This document shows positions 16,020-24,181 of a stretch of DNA of 64,000 bases, piece after piece. The stretch covers positions 2,418,001-2,482,000 of the forward strand of contig NZ_FSRM01000002.1 of the NCBI RefSeq assembly GCF_900141745.1. The letters are read 5' to 3'. The notes below the pieces were generated by a model, which did no database searches, was not told the origin of the DNA, and worked only from the letters and a program-made list of their open reading frames with translations. The DNA is from Paraburkholderia phenazinium. Lineage in GTDB: Bacteria; Pseudomonadota; Gammaproteobacteria; Burkholderiales; Burkholderiaceae. A program made the position numbers and the translations under genes. The first letter of the stretch is position 1. Each line of letters begins with the position of its first letter.

Positions 16020-16251
16020 CGCAGCAAACCGGGTGACGGGAGACTGATTTCGATGGGGACAGTATAGACGCCAGGGCGCGGGGTCGGTCTTGGTCAAAAG
16101 TGCTGTTTGACATGCGGAATGTTGCTCGGTGCCACTGTGGCTGAGGCTTTTGCCGGACGGCTCCGCAACGTGCTTACGCGAAATCTTTGTAGAATGGCGT
16201 TGTCCGACCCCGCTTCGATTCACGACAACACTTTCAAGAGATCCATCGATC

Positions 16252-16734
16252 ATGGCGCCGCCCAAGTCCCCTTCCGAGCCGACGCCACCCACGCAGGTCG
16301 ATATATCCACGTATGAGTTCTCGGAGCAGATCGGTCATCTGCTGCGCCGGGCCTACCAGCGCCACCTCGCGATCTTCGCGCAGACCATCGACGATCCTCA
16401 ATTGACGGCGGTGCAGTTCGCGGTGCTCAGTGCGAACCGGCGGCTCGGGCCTTCGTCAATGAGCGATCTCGGCAAGGCGACGGCCATCGATGGGGCGACC
16501 GTGCGCGGCATCATCGAACGTCTGCAGGCACGCGGGCTTGTGGAGTTGCAAGCCAATCAGGACGATCGGCGCAAGAGCGTGGTAGAACTCACGGAGCGCG
16601 GGCGCCAGTTGCTCGAACTGACCACGCCGACCGCTGCGCGTATCAGCGAACTCACGATGAGCGATCTCAACGCTGTCGAGCGGGTGGCGGTGTTGTATCT
16701 GCTACGCAAGCTTTGCGGTCCTGAGCTGGAGTAG
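16252..16734 (+). CDS. MarR-family transcriptional regulator
   Basis: 160 aa winged-helix protein: dimerisation helices at both ends (SEQIGHLLRRAYQRHLAIF near 22) and a central wHTH (MSDLGKATAIDGATVRGIIE near 73, wing ANQDDRRKSVVELTERGRQL near 105). The ATG at 16252 removes 41 open codons that look non-coding. It is divergent from alaX and 362 bp upstream of, and co-directional with, the ABC importer/QPRTase operon, so it is the best candidate regulator of that operon, responding to an aromatic or pyridine ligand as many MarR proteins do (inference). Confidence 0.88.
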   Translation: MAPPKSPSEPTPPTQVDISTYEFSEQIGHLLRRAYQRHLAIFAQTIDDPQLTAVQFAVLSANRRLGPSSMSDLGKATAIDGATVRGIIERLQARGLVELQANQDDRRKSVVELTERGRQLLELTTPTAARISELTMSDLNAVERVAVLYLLRKLCGPELE

Positions 16735-17096
16735 CGCAGACGTTTGCGAGCGCCGGTGTGCCTGCGCCTGGCAGTGCACCAAGCGTGGGCCGAATCTGAA
16801 AAGTGCGCATTTATAGTGTGTACATGTTGTTTGATGGTGCGGCCTGTTTCTGCGGCGGTGCTTGCTTTGAGCGCCTCAAGCACGATCGTTCGAAATGCAG
16901 AACGTTGAATTTAAAGGGGTTGACGCATTTTTTCCGGCCATTGAACCGGATCGGGTAAACACCGCTAACAGTGGCATAGAGGTTGCAACTAAGCTTGGAA
17001 TTACCGCGTGTACGCTCATTTGACACTTATAGATCGAGCGCTTTGGCGGTACCCAGCTTCTATAGCCGTCTGATTTCGTGATCGGGAGTGCTCTAT
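16735..17096. other. Promoter-side gap of the importer/QPRTase operon
   Basis: 362 bp without a gene. It has a lower GC content than its neighbours and should contain the promoter of the operon starting at 17097. A TTGACA hexamer lies near 17020, but no convincing -10 partner and no clear MarR palindrome could be assigned by eye. Confidence 0.5.
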
Positions 17097-18101
17097 ATGA
17101 AGTGGTTCGTCAGGCAGATCGGCGCAGCGCTCGGCGCGTCGTTCCTGCTATCGGTGGCCGGTGTGTTCTGCGGGTCCGTCAGCGTCACGCAGGCGGATGA
17201 AATCTCCGTCACGCAGTGGGGCAGCAGCCTCTACGGCCTTCCGTATGCCGTCGCGATGGACAGAGGCCTGTTCAAGAAGGCCGGCGTCGACATCACCGGC
17301 ATTCTCACCTCGAGCGGCGGCGGCACGACCGTGCGCAATATCCTCGCCAGCAAGACACCGTACGGCGAAGTCGCAGTCGCGGCCGCGCTTGCCGCGCAGC
17401 GCCAGGGGATGGATCTCGTCATCGTGAATGTCGGCACGCGCAGCGTCGCGGAGGCGTCGATGGTTGCCATGCCCAACGGCAACGTGCAAACCGTTGCTGA
17501 TCTGGCCGGCAAGAAGGTCGCGATTACGTCGCCCCGAGGCGTGTCCGAAATGCTGTTGCTGATGGTGCTCAAGCAAAAGGGCGTCGACGCAGGCAAGGTG
17601 ACCCGCGTCGCCTCGGGTGGCTACGTCAACGGTCTGACGATGCTTGAGCAGGGGGCCGTCTCCGGTGCAGTGCTGATTGAACCGCTTTCGATTGTGCGCA
17701 AAGCCAATTACCGCACCGTGTACCGGGCGGGCGACATTCTGCAGCCCATGACCACCTCGGTCGGCATTACCACCCGCGAGTTCGCCAGGTCCCACCCGGA
17801 TGAGTTGCGGGCGATCATTGCCGGGCGGCGTTCGGGTGTGGATGCGTTGTACGCGGATCCGGCCGGAGCCGCGAAACTACTGGAGACAAGCTTCAAACTC
17901 ACGCCAGACGTCGCACGCGAAGCCGTGGACAACATGGTCAAGTCACGCATGTGGAGCGACGGTGAATTCAACCGCGGTGAACTTGACCGCATGACGGACG
18001 GCCTGAAGCTTGTAGGCGAGCTGAACGGCGATGTCGACTGGTCGAAGCTGGTCGACACGAGCTTTCTGCCCCCCGATCTGAAAGCGAAGAGTACGCTATG
18101 A
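17097..18101 (+). CDS. ABC transporter substrate-binding protein (NitT/TauT/SsuA type)
   Basis: 334 aa with a signal region (hydrophobic GAALGASFLLSVAGVFCGSV, mature near QADEISVTQW). The fold is that of SsuA/TauA/ThiY proteins: WGSSLYGLPYAVAMDRGLFK, then ITGILTSSGGGTTVRNILAS and ADLAGKKVAITSPRGVSEML near 140. Such proteins bind sulfonates, nitrate, thiamine precursors or phthalate-like aromatic acids; which one applies cannot be read directly. The ATG at 17097 follows GGGAG. It overlaps the ATPase start (ATGA) and leads a seven-gene same-strand run. Confidence 0.88.
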   Translation: MKWFVRQIGAALGASFLLSVAGVFCGSVSVTQADEISVTQWGSSLYGLPYAVAMDRGLFKKAGVDITGILTSSGGGTTVRNILASKTPYGEVAVAAALAAQRQGMDLVIVNVGTRSVAEASMVAMPNGNVQTVADLAGKKVAITSPRGVSEMLLLMVLKQKGVDAGKVTRVASGGYVNGLTMLEQGAVSGAVLIEPLSIVRKANYRTVYRAGDILQPMTTSVGITTREFARSHPDELRAIIAGRRSGVDALYADPAGAAKLLETSFKLTPDVAREAVDNMVKSRMWSDGEFNRGELDRMTDGLKLVGELNGDVDWSKLVDTSFLPPDLKAKSTL

Positions 18102-18955
18102 AGGCACGCAACGGTCATCCGACACTGCAGGTTGTCGAGTCGCCTGCGCAACAGGCGCCGGCCTCGCCCGAGGCGCATGTCGAGCTAACCGGCGTTACCC
18201 GCTATTTCACACGCAGCGATTCGAAGGAACTGTTTCATGCGCTCGGCCCGATCGATCTCACGCTGACCAAGGGCGAGTTCTTCTCGGTGGTCGGTCCGTC
18301 CGGATGTGGCAAGTCCACTCTGCTCGATGCGCTTGCGGGACTCTCCAGACCCAGCTCCGGCACGGTAATGTTCGAAGGACAACCTGTGACGGGCGTGCCC
18401 GATGGAGTAGGCGTCGTGTTCCAGGAAGACGCGTCTTTTCCATGGCTGAATCTGCGCGACAACATTTCGTTCGGACTGCGCATGGCGGGCGTGGATGGCG
18501 CCGAGATTCAGCGGCGGGTTGACTATGCGATGGGTTTCATGGGCCTGAAGGATTTCGCCAAGGCGTATCCTTCGCAGTTGTCGGGCGGCATGCGGCAACG
18601 CGTGTGCATCGCCCGAACGCTGGTGTTGCAGCCTCGCCTGATTTTGCTCGATGAGCCGTTCGGCGCGCTCGATCAGCAAACACGCCTGCTGATGGGCGAC
18701 GAGTTGCTGCGCCTGTGGCGCGAAACGTCTGCCACGGTGCTGCTGATCACCCACGCACTCGACGAAGCGGCGATGCTGTCCGACCGGGTCGGCGTGATGT
18801 CGGCGCGGCCCGGGCTCTTCATCGATATCGTCGAGACCGGCTGGGAGCGTTCGCGCGATAGCCGCGTCGTCTCGACACCGCGCTTCGGCGAGATCAATGC
18901 CCGCCTGTGGGAGAAGCTGCGTGTCGAATCATTGAAGGTGATGGGCGCGCACTAG
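18098..18955 (+). CDS. ABC transporter ATP-binding protein (SsuB/TauB type)
   Basis: 285 aa. Walker A GPSGCGKST near residue 66, Q-loop VVFQEDASFPWLNLRDN near 107, signature LSGGMRQR near 160, Walker B LILLDEPFGALD near 178 and switch LLITHALDEA near 214. The sequence type is the NitT/TauT group, consistent with the preceding binding protein and two following permeases. The first ~30 residues are a variable extension. It overlaps the previous gene by four bases. Confidence 0.92.
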   Translation: MKARNGHPTLQVVESPAQQAPASPEAHVELTGVTRYFTRSDSKELFHALGPIDLTLTKGEFFSVVGPSGCGKSTLLDALAGLSRPSSGTVMFEGQPVTGVPDGVGVVFQEDASFPWLNLRDNISFGLRMAGVDGAEIQRRVDYAMGFMGLKDFAKAYPSQLSGGMRQRVCIARTLVLQPRLILLDEPFGALDQQTRLLMGDELLRLWRETSATVLLITHALDEAAMLSDRVGVMSARPGLFIDIVETGWERSRDSRVVSTPRFGEINARLWEKLRVESLKVMGAH

Positions 18956-19003
18956 GTGCGCAGTGTTTTTCGCAGTATTTCTATGCGAACCTGGGAGTTC
19001 GAA

Positions 19004-19753
19004 GTGAAGACGGAAAGTCTGATCCGTATCGCTGTGGTGGTTGGCTTCATCGTGCTGATCGAGCTGCTGTGCCGCAGCGGCATCATTGCGCCGAGCGTGC
19101 TGATTGCGCCATCCGCGATGTTCACGCATGGCATCGAGCTGCTGCGCGGCGGCAAATTCGACTACGACATTGTTACGAGTCTGATCGAGATCGTCGCCGC
19201 GTCGATTGTCTCCGTGCTGCTCGGTTTCGTCCTGGGTCTCGGCATTCACGCGCTACCGTCGCTGCGCCGCTCGATCGAACCGCTGCTGTCGAGCTACTAC
19301 GCCATCCCCACCTTCATTTTCTATCCCATCTTTATCGTCGTGCTCGGCGTCGGCTCGCTGCCGATCATTGCCATTGCCGTGATGCTTTCGGTGGTGACGA
19401 TGATTACCGCGACGCTAAACGGACTCGACCGCATTCCGCGCGCCTTGCATAAAAGCGCTCAGGTGATGCGTCTTTCGCCGTGGCGTTGCGCGCTTCATAT
19501 CAAGCTGCCTGCCACGCTGCCGTATCTGTTCACCGGCGTGAAGCTTGCGGTGGCCTATGCGTTCATCGGCGTGATCGCATCGGAATTCATCCTGTCCGGT
19601 TCGGGTATCGGCTATGCAATCGGTTACGCATACAACAACTTCCAGAACGACGACATGTATTCGCTGATGCTGTTCGTGCTCGTGCTGGTGACGCTCGTCA
19701 ACGCCGTGCTGAACCGGATCGATCAACGGTTTCAGTCGCGCCGGCAACGCTAG
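19004..19753 (+). CDS. ABC transporter permease 1 of the importer/QPRTase operon
   Basis: About 249 aa with six hydrophobic spans and the permease loop in SAQVMRLSPWRCALHIKLPA near residue 165 (from the frame start). The frame opens at 18956; I choose GTG 19004 because GGGAG sits seven bases upstream and the protein then begins just before the first membrane helix (LIRIAVVVGFIVLIELL); ATG 18983 is the alternative. Two different permeases, this one and the next, would form a heterodimeric channel, which is not the usual SsuC/TauC homodimer. Confidence 0.85.
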   Translation: MKTESLIRIAVVVGFIVLIELLCRSGIIAPSVLIAPSAMFTHGIELLRGGKFDYDIVTSLIEIVAASIVSVLLGFVLGLGIHALPSLRRSIEPLLSSYYAIPTFIFYPIFIVVLGVGSLPIIAIAVMLSVVTMITATLNGLDRIPRALHKSAQVMRLSPWRCALHIKLPATLPYLFTGVKLAVAYAFIGVIASEFILSGSGIGYAIGYAYNNFQNDDMYSLMLFVLVLVTLVNAVLNRIDQRFQSRRQR

Positions 19754-19778
19754 CACTGCGTATAGCGGAGACGCCACC

Positions 19779-20510
19779 ATGAAAAAATTCCTCGATCCGC
19801 TGCTGGTTGCGCTGGCCATTGTCGTTTGCTGGCAATGCCTGCACTGGGCGATCGGCGAGCATTCGTTGAGTTCGCCATGGAGCACGCTCGAGGCGCTGGC
19901 CCAGATGCTCGGCACCGAAGCATTCTGGGGCAACGTCGCGGAGACCGCCCGTGCCCTTGTCTATGCACTCTTGATAGCACTGATCGGCGGGGTGGCGCTT
20001 GGTGTACTGTTCGGCATCAACCGCATGTCGGGCCGCGTCGCGGAGCCGATTCTGTTGAACCTGTATTCGCTGCCGAAGGTGACGTTGTATCCCCTGGTGT
20101 TGCTCGTATTTGGCCTCGGCCTGTCGGCGAAAGTGGCCTTTGGCGTGATGCACGGCCTGATCCCGATCCTGATGTTCACGATGAATGCGATCCGCCAGAT
20201 GCGGCCGGTCTATCTGCGTGCGTCGAAGACCATGCGTCTGTCGTTTTTCCGTACGATTGTGCATGTCGTGCTGCCGGCGATCTTTCCGGAGGTGGTTGCC
20301 GGCCTGCGGCTCGGCTTCTCGTTGACTTTACTGGGCGTGCTGATCGGCGAGATGTTCGCCTCGCAGCGCGGGCTAGGTTATATGCTGACCAGTGCGATGA
20401 ACCTTGGGGATATCCGCACGATCATGGCAGTTGCCCTGTTTCTTACCGTGTTTGCCCTCGCATGTAACGGCCTCCTGATGATGGCCGACCGGCGCATGAA
20501 GCACCGATGA
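19779..20510 (+). CDS. ABC transporter permease 2 of the importer/QPRTase operon
   Basis: 243 aa, about six membrane segments, with the permease loop RASKTMRLSFFRTIVHVVLP near residue 148 and the RLGFSLTLLGVLIGEMFAS segment near 178. GGAG precedes the ATG by eight bases; it lies 25 bp after permease 1. It is diverged from permease 1 but belongs to the same NitT/TauT permease group. Confidence 0.88.
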   Translation: MKKFLDPLLVALAIVVCWQCLHWAIGEHSLSSPWSTLEALAQMLGTEAFWGNVAETARALVYALLIALIGGVALGVLFGINRMSGRVAEPILLNLYSLPKVTLYPLVLLVFGLGLSAKVAFGVMHGLIPILMFTMNAIRQMRPVYLRASKTMRLSFFRTIVHVVLPAIFPEVVAGLRLGFSLTLLGVLIGEMFASQRGLGYMLTSAMNLGDIRTIMAVALFLTVFALACNGLLMMADRRMKHR

Positions 20511-20568
20511 ACGGCGCTTCACCGGTTATGAACAACCAAATTCCATTTCACCTGGAAAGGAAGACAAA

Positions 20569-21405
20569 ATGTACGATGTATTCCAGACGGATCGCCTGAT
20601 CGATCTTTGGCTGACCGAAGATATCGGCTATTGCGACCTCACTGCGCAACTGATGATCGAAGCGGACGAGACCGGCGCTTTCTTCATGAACGCGCGCGAG
20701 ACACTGATCGTGGCCGGCATCGACGTGGCGGCGCGCATCTTCAAACGCTATGACCCGACGCTCGAAGTGTCGGTGCGCGTGAAAGACGGGCAAAAGGTGG
20801 AGCGGGGCACGGTGATGCTCAATGTGAGCGGCACGGCGCGCAGCGTACTGACGGCTGAGCGCACTGCGCTCAATATCGTGCAACGGCTGTCGGGGATTGC
20901 CAATCTCACCGAGCAATATGTTGCGGCGGTGGCGGGCACGCGGGCGCGTCTGATCGATACACGCAAAACTACGCCAGGTCTGCGCATGCTGGAAAAGCAC
21001 GCGGTGACCTGCGGTGGCGGCCTGAATCACCGTCTCGGGCTCGATAACGGTGTGATGATCAAGGACAACCATATTGCCGTGTGCGGTGGCATCGCCAAGG
21101 CCGTGCAGCGCGCGCGCCGGCAATTGCCGGTGCTGACCAAGCTGGAAGTCGAATGCGACCGCCTTGAGCAGGTCAAGGAGGCGCTGGATGCCGGTGTCGA
21201 TGTGATCATGCTCGATAACATGTCCGTCGAGGACATGACCCGCGCGGTGGAACTGGTCGGCCGACGCGTGTTGCTGGAAGCGTCCGGGGGCATCAGCCTC
21301 GCGACCATCGGTGCGGTGGCGAAGACCGGCGTCGATTACATCTCCACCAGCAAGATCAATCAGGCGGCGGCGTGCGTCGACATTGGTCTCGACGAGGCCG
21401 AGTGA
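20569..21405 (+). CDS. nadC: Nicotinate-nucleotide diphosphorylase (QPRTase), NadC family
   Basis: 278 aa. NadC converts quinolinate and PRPP to nicotinate mononucleotide, CO2 and PPi. The active-site blocks are all visible: RLIDTRKTTPGLRMLEKHAV near 124, GGGLNHRLGLDNGVMIKDNH near 147, EVE near 193, DNMSVEDM near 216 and LEASGGI near 236, ending with DYISTSKI. It is somewhat shorter at the N-terminus than housekeeping NadC. It sits between an importer and a PRPP-forming fusion protein, not next to nadA/nadB, so it may serve salvage or a related pyridine/pyrimidine acid rather than de novo NAD synthesis. A role like ModD is possible but the transporter is not of the molybdate type. Confidence 0.88.
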   Translation: MYDVFQTDRLIDLWLTEDIGYCDLTAQLMIEADETGAFFMNARETLIVAGIDVAARIFKRYDPTLEVSVRVKDGQKVERGTVMLNVSGTARSVLTAERTALNIVQRLSGIANLTEQYVAAVAGTRARLIDTRKTTPGLRMLEKHAVTCGGGLNHRLGLDNGVMIKDNHIAVCGGIAKAVQRARRQLPVLTKLEVECDRLEQVKEALDAGVDVIMLDNMSVEDMTRAVELVGRRVLLEASGGISLATIGAVAKTGVDYISTSKINQAAACVDIGLDEAE

Positions 21406-21441
21406 TGAGCCAATGGATCGGGCAGGTCGGATAAGCGGCTC

Positions 21442-23211
21442 ATGGCCTCCGGCATTCTCTTCTTCGTGGTGGGTCCGAGCGGCGCCGGCAAGGATGCGCT
21501 GATCGAGGGCGCGCGTCATCTCGCAGACCGGTTCTGCTTTGCCCGTCGCGTGATTACCCGGCCCGCGGGGTCGCCCGGCGAGAATCACGAAGCGCTCGAT
21601 GAAGCGGCATTCGCCGAACTCGAGCGTACCGGTGCTTTCCTGATCTCCTGGTCGGCACACGGTCTGCGCTATGGCCTGCGGCGTGAATTGCTCGACGTAT
21701 TGGCCGAAGGCCGGCATGTGATTGCAAACGGCTCGCGCGGCATGATTGCGGAGTTGGCGGCGCGGGTGCCGGGCATGGTGGTGATCGAAGTGAGTGCGCC
21801 GCATGAAATGCTGGCCGCGCGAATTCTGGCGCGTGGCCGGGAAACACCCGAGCAGGTGCGCCTGAGAGTGCAACGCCAGGTTGAAGCGCATACGGCGGAT
21901 GTGCCCACCGTGCAGGTTTTCAATGACGGCACGTTGCAGCAAGGCATCGCGCGTTTCATTGCAGCGCTCGAACGCGCCATTCTTCCACCACCTGCGAGTG
22001 CCCCGTTTCTGCGTGCCAAGCTGGCGGGCGACGCGCTCAATGAGGCTCAATACGATGCGTTGTTCGACGACATGCTGGCGTTGCGCTACGCCGAGAGCGA
22101 CATCAACCGCTTTCTGCTGCATGCGTGCGAGCATCTGAGCGACGCGGAGGTGTTGGCGCTTGCCAAAACCCGCACCAGGCTGATGCCGCGCATAGAGTGG
22201 AACGAACCGATTGTCGTCGACAAGCATTCGATGGGCGGCATTCCCGGCAGCCGGATCACGCTGATCGTGGTGCCGATTGTCGCGGCCTACGGCCTGGCGA
22301 TGCCGAAGACTTCCTCGCGCGCCATTACCTCCGCCGCCGGCACCGCCGATGCGATGGAGACGCTCGCGCGCGTCGACCTGACGGCGGAGGACGTGCGGCG
22401 CTGCGTCCATGAAGCGCGGGCCTGCATTGCGTGGAATGGCCGTCTGAATCATTCGCTGGTCGACGAGCGGATCAACGCATTCACGCGGCCGCTTGGGCTG
22501 GCGTCCAACCGTTGGTCGGTGGCGTCGATCCTGTCGAAAAAGTGCTCTGCTGGATCGACGCACGTAATGGTCGATCTTCCGTGCGGGCCGCGCGCCAAGC
22601 TGAAAACCAGCGAGGAAGCGCGCTCGCTTGGCGATCTGTTCGAATACGTCGGCAATGGGCTGGGGGTGACGGTCAAGGCGCTGGTGACCGATGGCACGGC
22701 GCCGATCGGCCGCGGTATCGGCCCTGCGCTCGAGGTCCGCGACGTGGGTCTGGTGCTCGATAACCATCCCGATGCGCCCGTCGACCTGCGTGACAAGGCA
22801 TTGACATTTGCCGCGCATATTCTGGCATGGGCACCGGATGTGCAGGACGTAGCCGACGGCAAGCGGATTGCCGCAGAGCTGCTGGCAAGCGGTGCAGCGC
22901 GCGCGGCGTTCGAACGGATCGTCGATTCGCAGGGGCGGCATGCATCGCCGGCGTTACCTGCACGAGAGGTCCGTGATGTCATGGCCACGCATGCAGGCAT
23001 CGTCACGTCGATCGATGGCTGGCTGATCGCGGAGATCGCGCGTGAAGCGGGCGCGCCCGCAGACGCCGGCGCTGGCATCGACCTGCTGTGCAGGATCGGC
23101 CAGACGGTGGCGGCAGGCGAGCCGCTGTATCGGGTTCACGGCAACGAGACGGGCGCGCTCGAGCGCGCAATGCGTATGGCGGCGCGCGATTCGGCCTGCA
23201 GGATCGAGTGA
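21442..23211 (+). CDS. Fusion: PhnN-type ribose 1,5-bisphosphokinase + thymidine/AMP phosphorylase family
   Basis: 589 aa, two enzymes in one chain. Residues 1 to ~182 match PhnN, which phosphorylates ribose 1,5-bisphosphate to PRPP: Walker A GPSGAGKD (11-18), ITRPAGSPGENHEAL near 38, LISWSAHGLRYGLR near 67, NGSR near 96 and RGRE near 131. Residues ~188-585 match the AMP phosphorylase-like group of thymidine phosphorylases: helical domain ~190-250, phosphate loop VVDKHSMGGIPGSR (258-271), KTSSRAITSAAGTADAME (289-306) and GNGLGVTVKALVTDG near 404. The N-terminal ~85-residue domain usual in the stand-alone phosphorylases appears to be replaced by the kinase. Inferred joint reaction: NMP + Pi to base + ribose 1,5-bisphosphate, then PRPP. 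It is 36 bp after nadC. There is no stop or frame change at the join. Confidence 0.88.
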   Translation: MASGILFFVVGPSGAGKDALIEGARHLADRFCFARRVITRPAGSPGENHEALDEAAFAELERTGAFLISWSAHGLRYGLRRELLDVLAEGRHVIANGSRGMIAELAARVPGMVVIEVSAPHEMLAARILARGRETPEQVRLRVQRQVEAHTADVPTVQVFNDGTLQQGIARFIAALERAILPPPASAPFLRAKLAGDALNEAQYDALFDDMLALRYAESDINRFLLHACEHLSDAEVLALAKTRTRLMPRIEWNEPIVVDKHSMGGIPGSRITLIVVPIVAAYGLAMPKTSSRAITSAAGTADAMETLARVDLTAEDVRRCVHEARACIAWNGRLNHSLVDERINAFTRPLGLASNRWSVASILSKKCSAGSTHVMVDLPCGPRAKLKTSEEARSLGDLFEYVGNGLGVTVKALVTDGTAPIGRGIGPALEVRDVGLVLDNHPDAPVDLRDKALTFAAHILAWAPDVQDVADGKRIAAELLASGAARAAFERIVDSQGRHASPALPAREVRDVMATHAGIVTSIDGWLIAEIAREAGAPADAGAGIDLLCRIGQTVAAGEPLYRVHGNETGALERAMRMAARDSACRIE

Positions 23212-23263
23212 CCCAATCGGGTGGGTTCGAACTGAATGACGCAACCAGATGAGGGGGAGCAAG

Positions 23264-24067
23264 GTGAAGACGACGGTGGTTTCGAGTTGGCAGCAGTTCA
23301 TGAGTTTGACTGCCGAGCTCGATGGCTGGGCATTTCGTGGTCAGCAGGATGCCAACTGGTTGTTGCAGAGTTCGCTGTCACGTTACCTTGCGGCCTTTGT
23401 GCCCGACCGCTCGACATGGCGCATTCAGGAGCAGCGCGCCATCCGTATCTTTCGCCGCAAGGCCCACAACTATCTCTCCGATGTGCGCGCGCTATCGGAC
23501 GATCTGCGCTGCCTCGGCCTGATGCAGCACCATGGCGCACCAACCCGGATGCTCGATTTCACGAAGTCGCCCTTCGTTGCGGCTTTCTTTGCGCTGGAGC
23601 GCGCGGTTTCGGATGCCGCGATTTTCGCGGTGAATACGCCGGCCCTATGGACTAACCGCGCCATTCCGGCGAGCACGCCGCATCTCACGCGCGACATGAT
23701 CGATCCGCGCCGCAAAGGCAACTTCGAAAAATTCTTTCTGACCGACAAGAATCCGGTGATCTGGTTTGGCGAGCCGTCGGAGATGGATCAGCGGCTGATT
23801 GCCCAGGCCGGCACCTTCGTCTTGCCCGGTTTGCTGCAAAAGCCGCTTGATGAAATCCTTAACAATTACTCAAGCGATGACGAACTGCTGCGCAAGATCG
23901 TCCTGCCGCGCGCGGTCCGGGACGATGCCATGCGTGCGCTCTACCGGATGAACATTACCAACGCGTCGTTGTTTCCGGATATGGAGGGGCTTGCGCGCTC
24001 GATTGCGCTGGAGCTGGAGATGGTCTGGCCGACGGTTGACCGGATCGCCCCGCCAACAAGGCAGTAG
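23264..24067 (+). CDS. FRG-domain protein
   Basis: 267 aa. The FRG domain is recognisable from WAFRGQQDANWLLQSSLSRY (F24-R25-G26) and the later MQHHGAPTRMLDFTKSPFVA (~90-110) followed by AAFFALE. FRG proteins are widespread and poorly characterised; some occur in defence and toxin contexts. The GTG at 23264 follows AGGGGGAG; an in-frame ATG at 23249 lies inside that ribosome binding site and is less likely. It is only 52 bp after the kinase-phosphorylase fusion and probably shares its transcript, which is an unusual setting for this domain. Confidence 0.78.
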   Translation: MKTTVVSSWQQFMSLTAELDGWAFRGQQDANWLLQSSLSRYLAAFVPDRSTWRIQEQRAIRIFRRKAHNYLSDVRALSDDLRCLGLMQHHGAPTRMLDFTKSPFVAAFFALERAVSDAAIFAVNTPALWTNRAIPASTPHLTRDMIDPRRKGNFEKFFLTDKNPVIWFGEPSEMDQRLIAQAGTFVLPGLLQKPLDEILNNYSSDDELLRKIVLPRAVRDDAMRALYRMNITNASLFPDMEGLARSIALELEMVWPTVDRIAPPTRQ

Positions 24068-24069
24068 GG

Positions 24070-24121
24070 CGTCAGGCAGGACACCAGGGGCTGCCCCCGG
24101 CTGGCGGCAGGACACCTGACG
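24070..24121. repeat. Stem-loop with internal direct repeat after the FRG gene
   Basis: CGTCAGG (from 24070) is complementary to CCTGACG (to 24121). Inside, GGCAGGACACC occurs twice (24075-24085 and 24106-24116). It could fold into a terminator-like structure between the FRG gene and the MFS gene; there is no T tract. Confidence 0.4.
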
Positions 24122-24181
24122 TCGTACACTTGCGCTAGCAGAATAATGATTAATTGCGCATTTAACGATTCAGGAGACGAC

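Noticed and set aside
20569..21405. ModD (molybdenum transport-associated QPRTase homologue) as the identity of the NadC-like gene
   Set aside because: The full NadC active-site blocks are present and the adjacent importer is of the NitT/TauT type, not ModABC.
20548..22941. 797-codon open frame on the minus strand
   Set aside because: It is antisense to nadC and the fusion gene; its Arg/His-rich translation has no domain, while the plus strand carries full catalytic motifs. Long antisense frames are usual in such GC-rich DNA.
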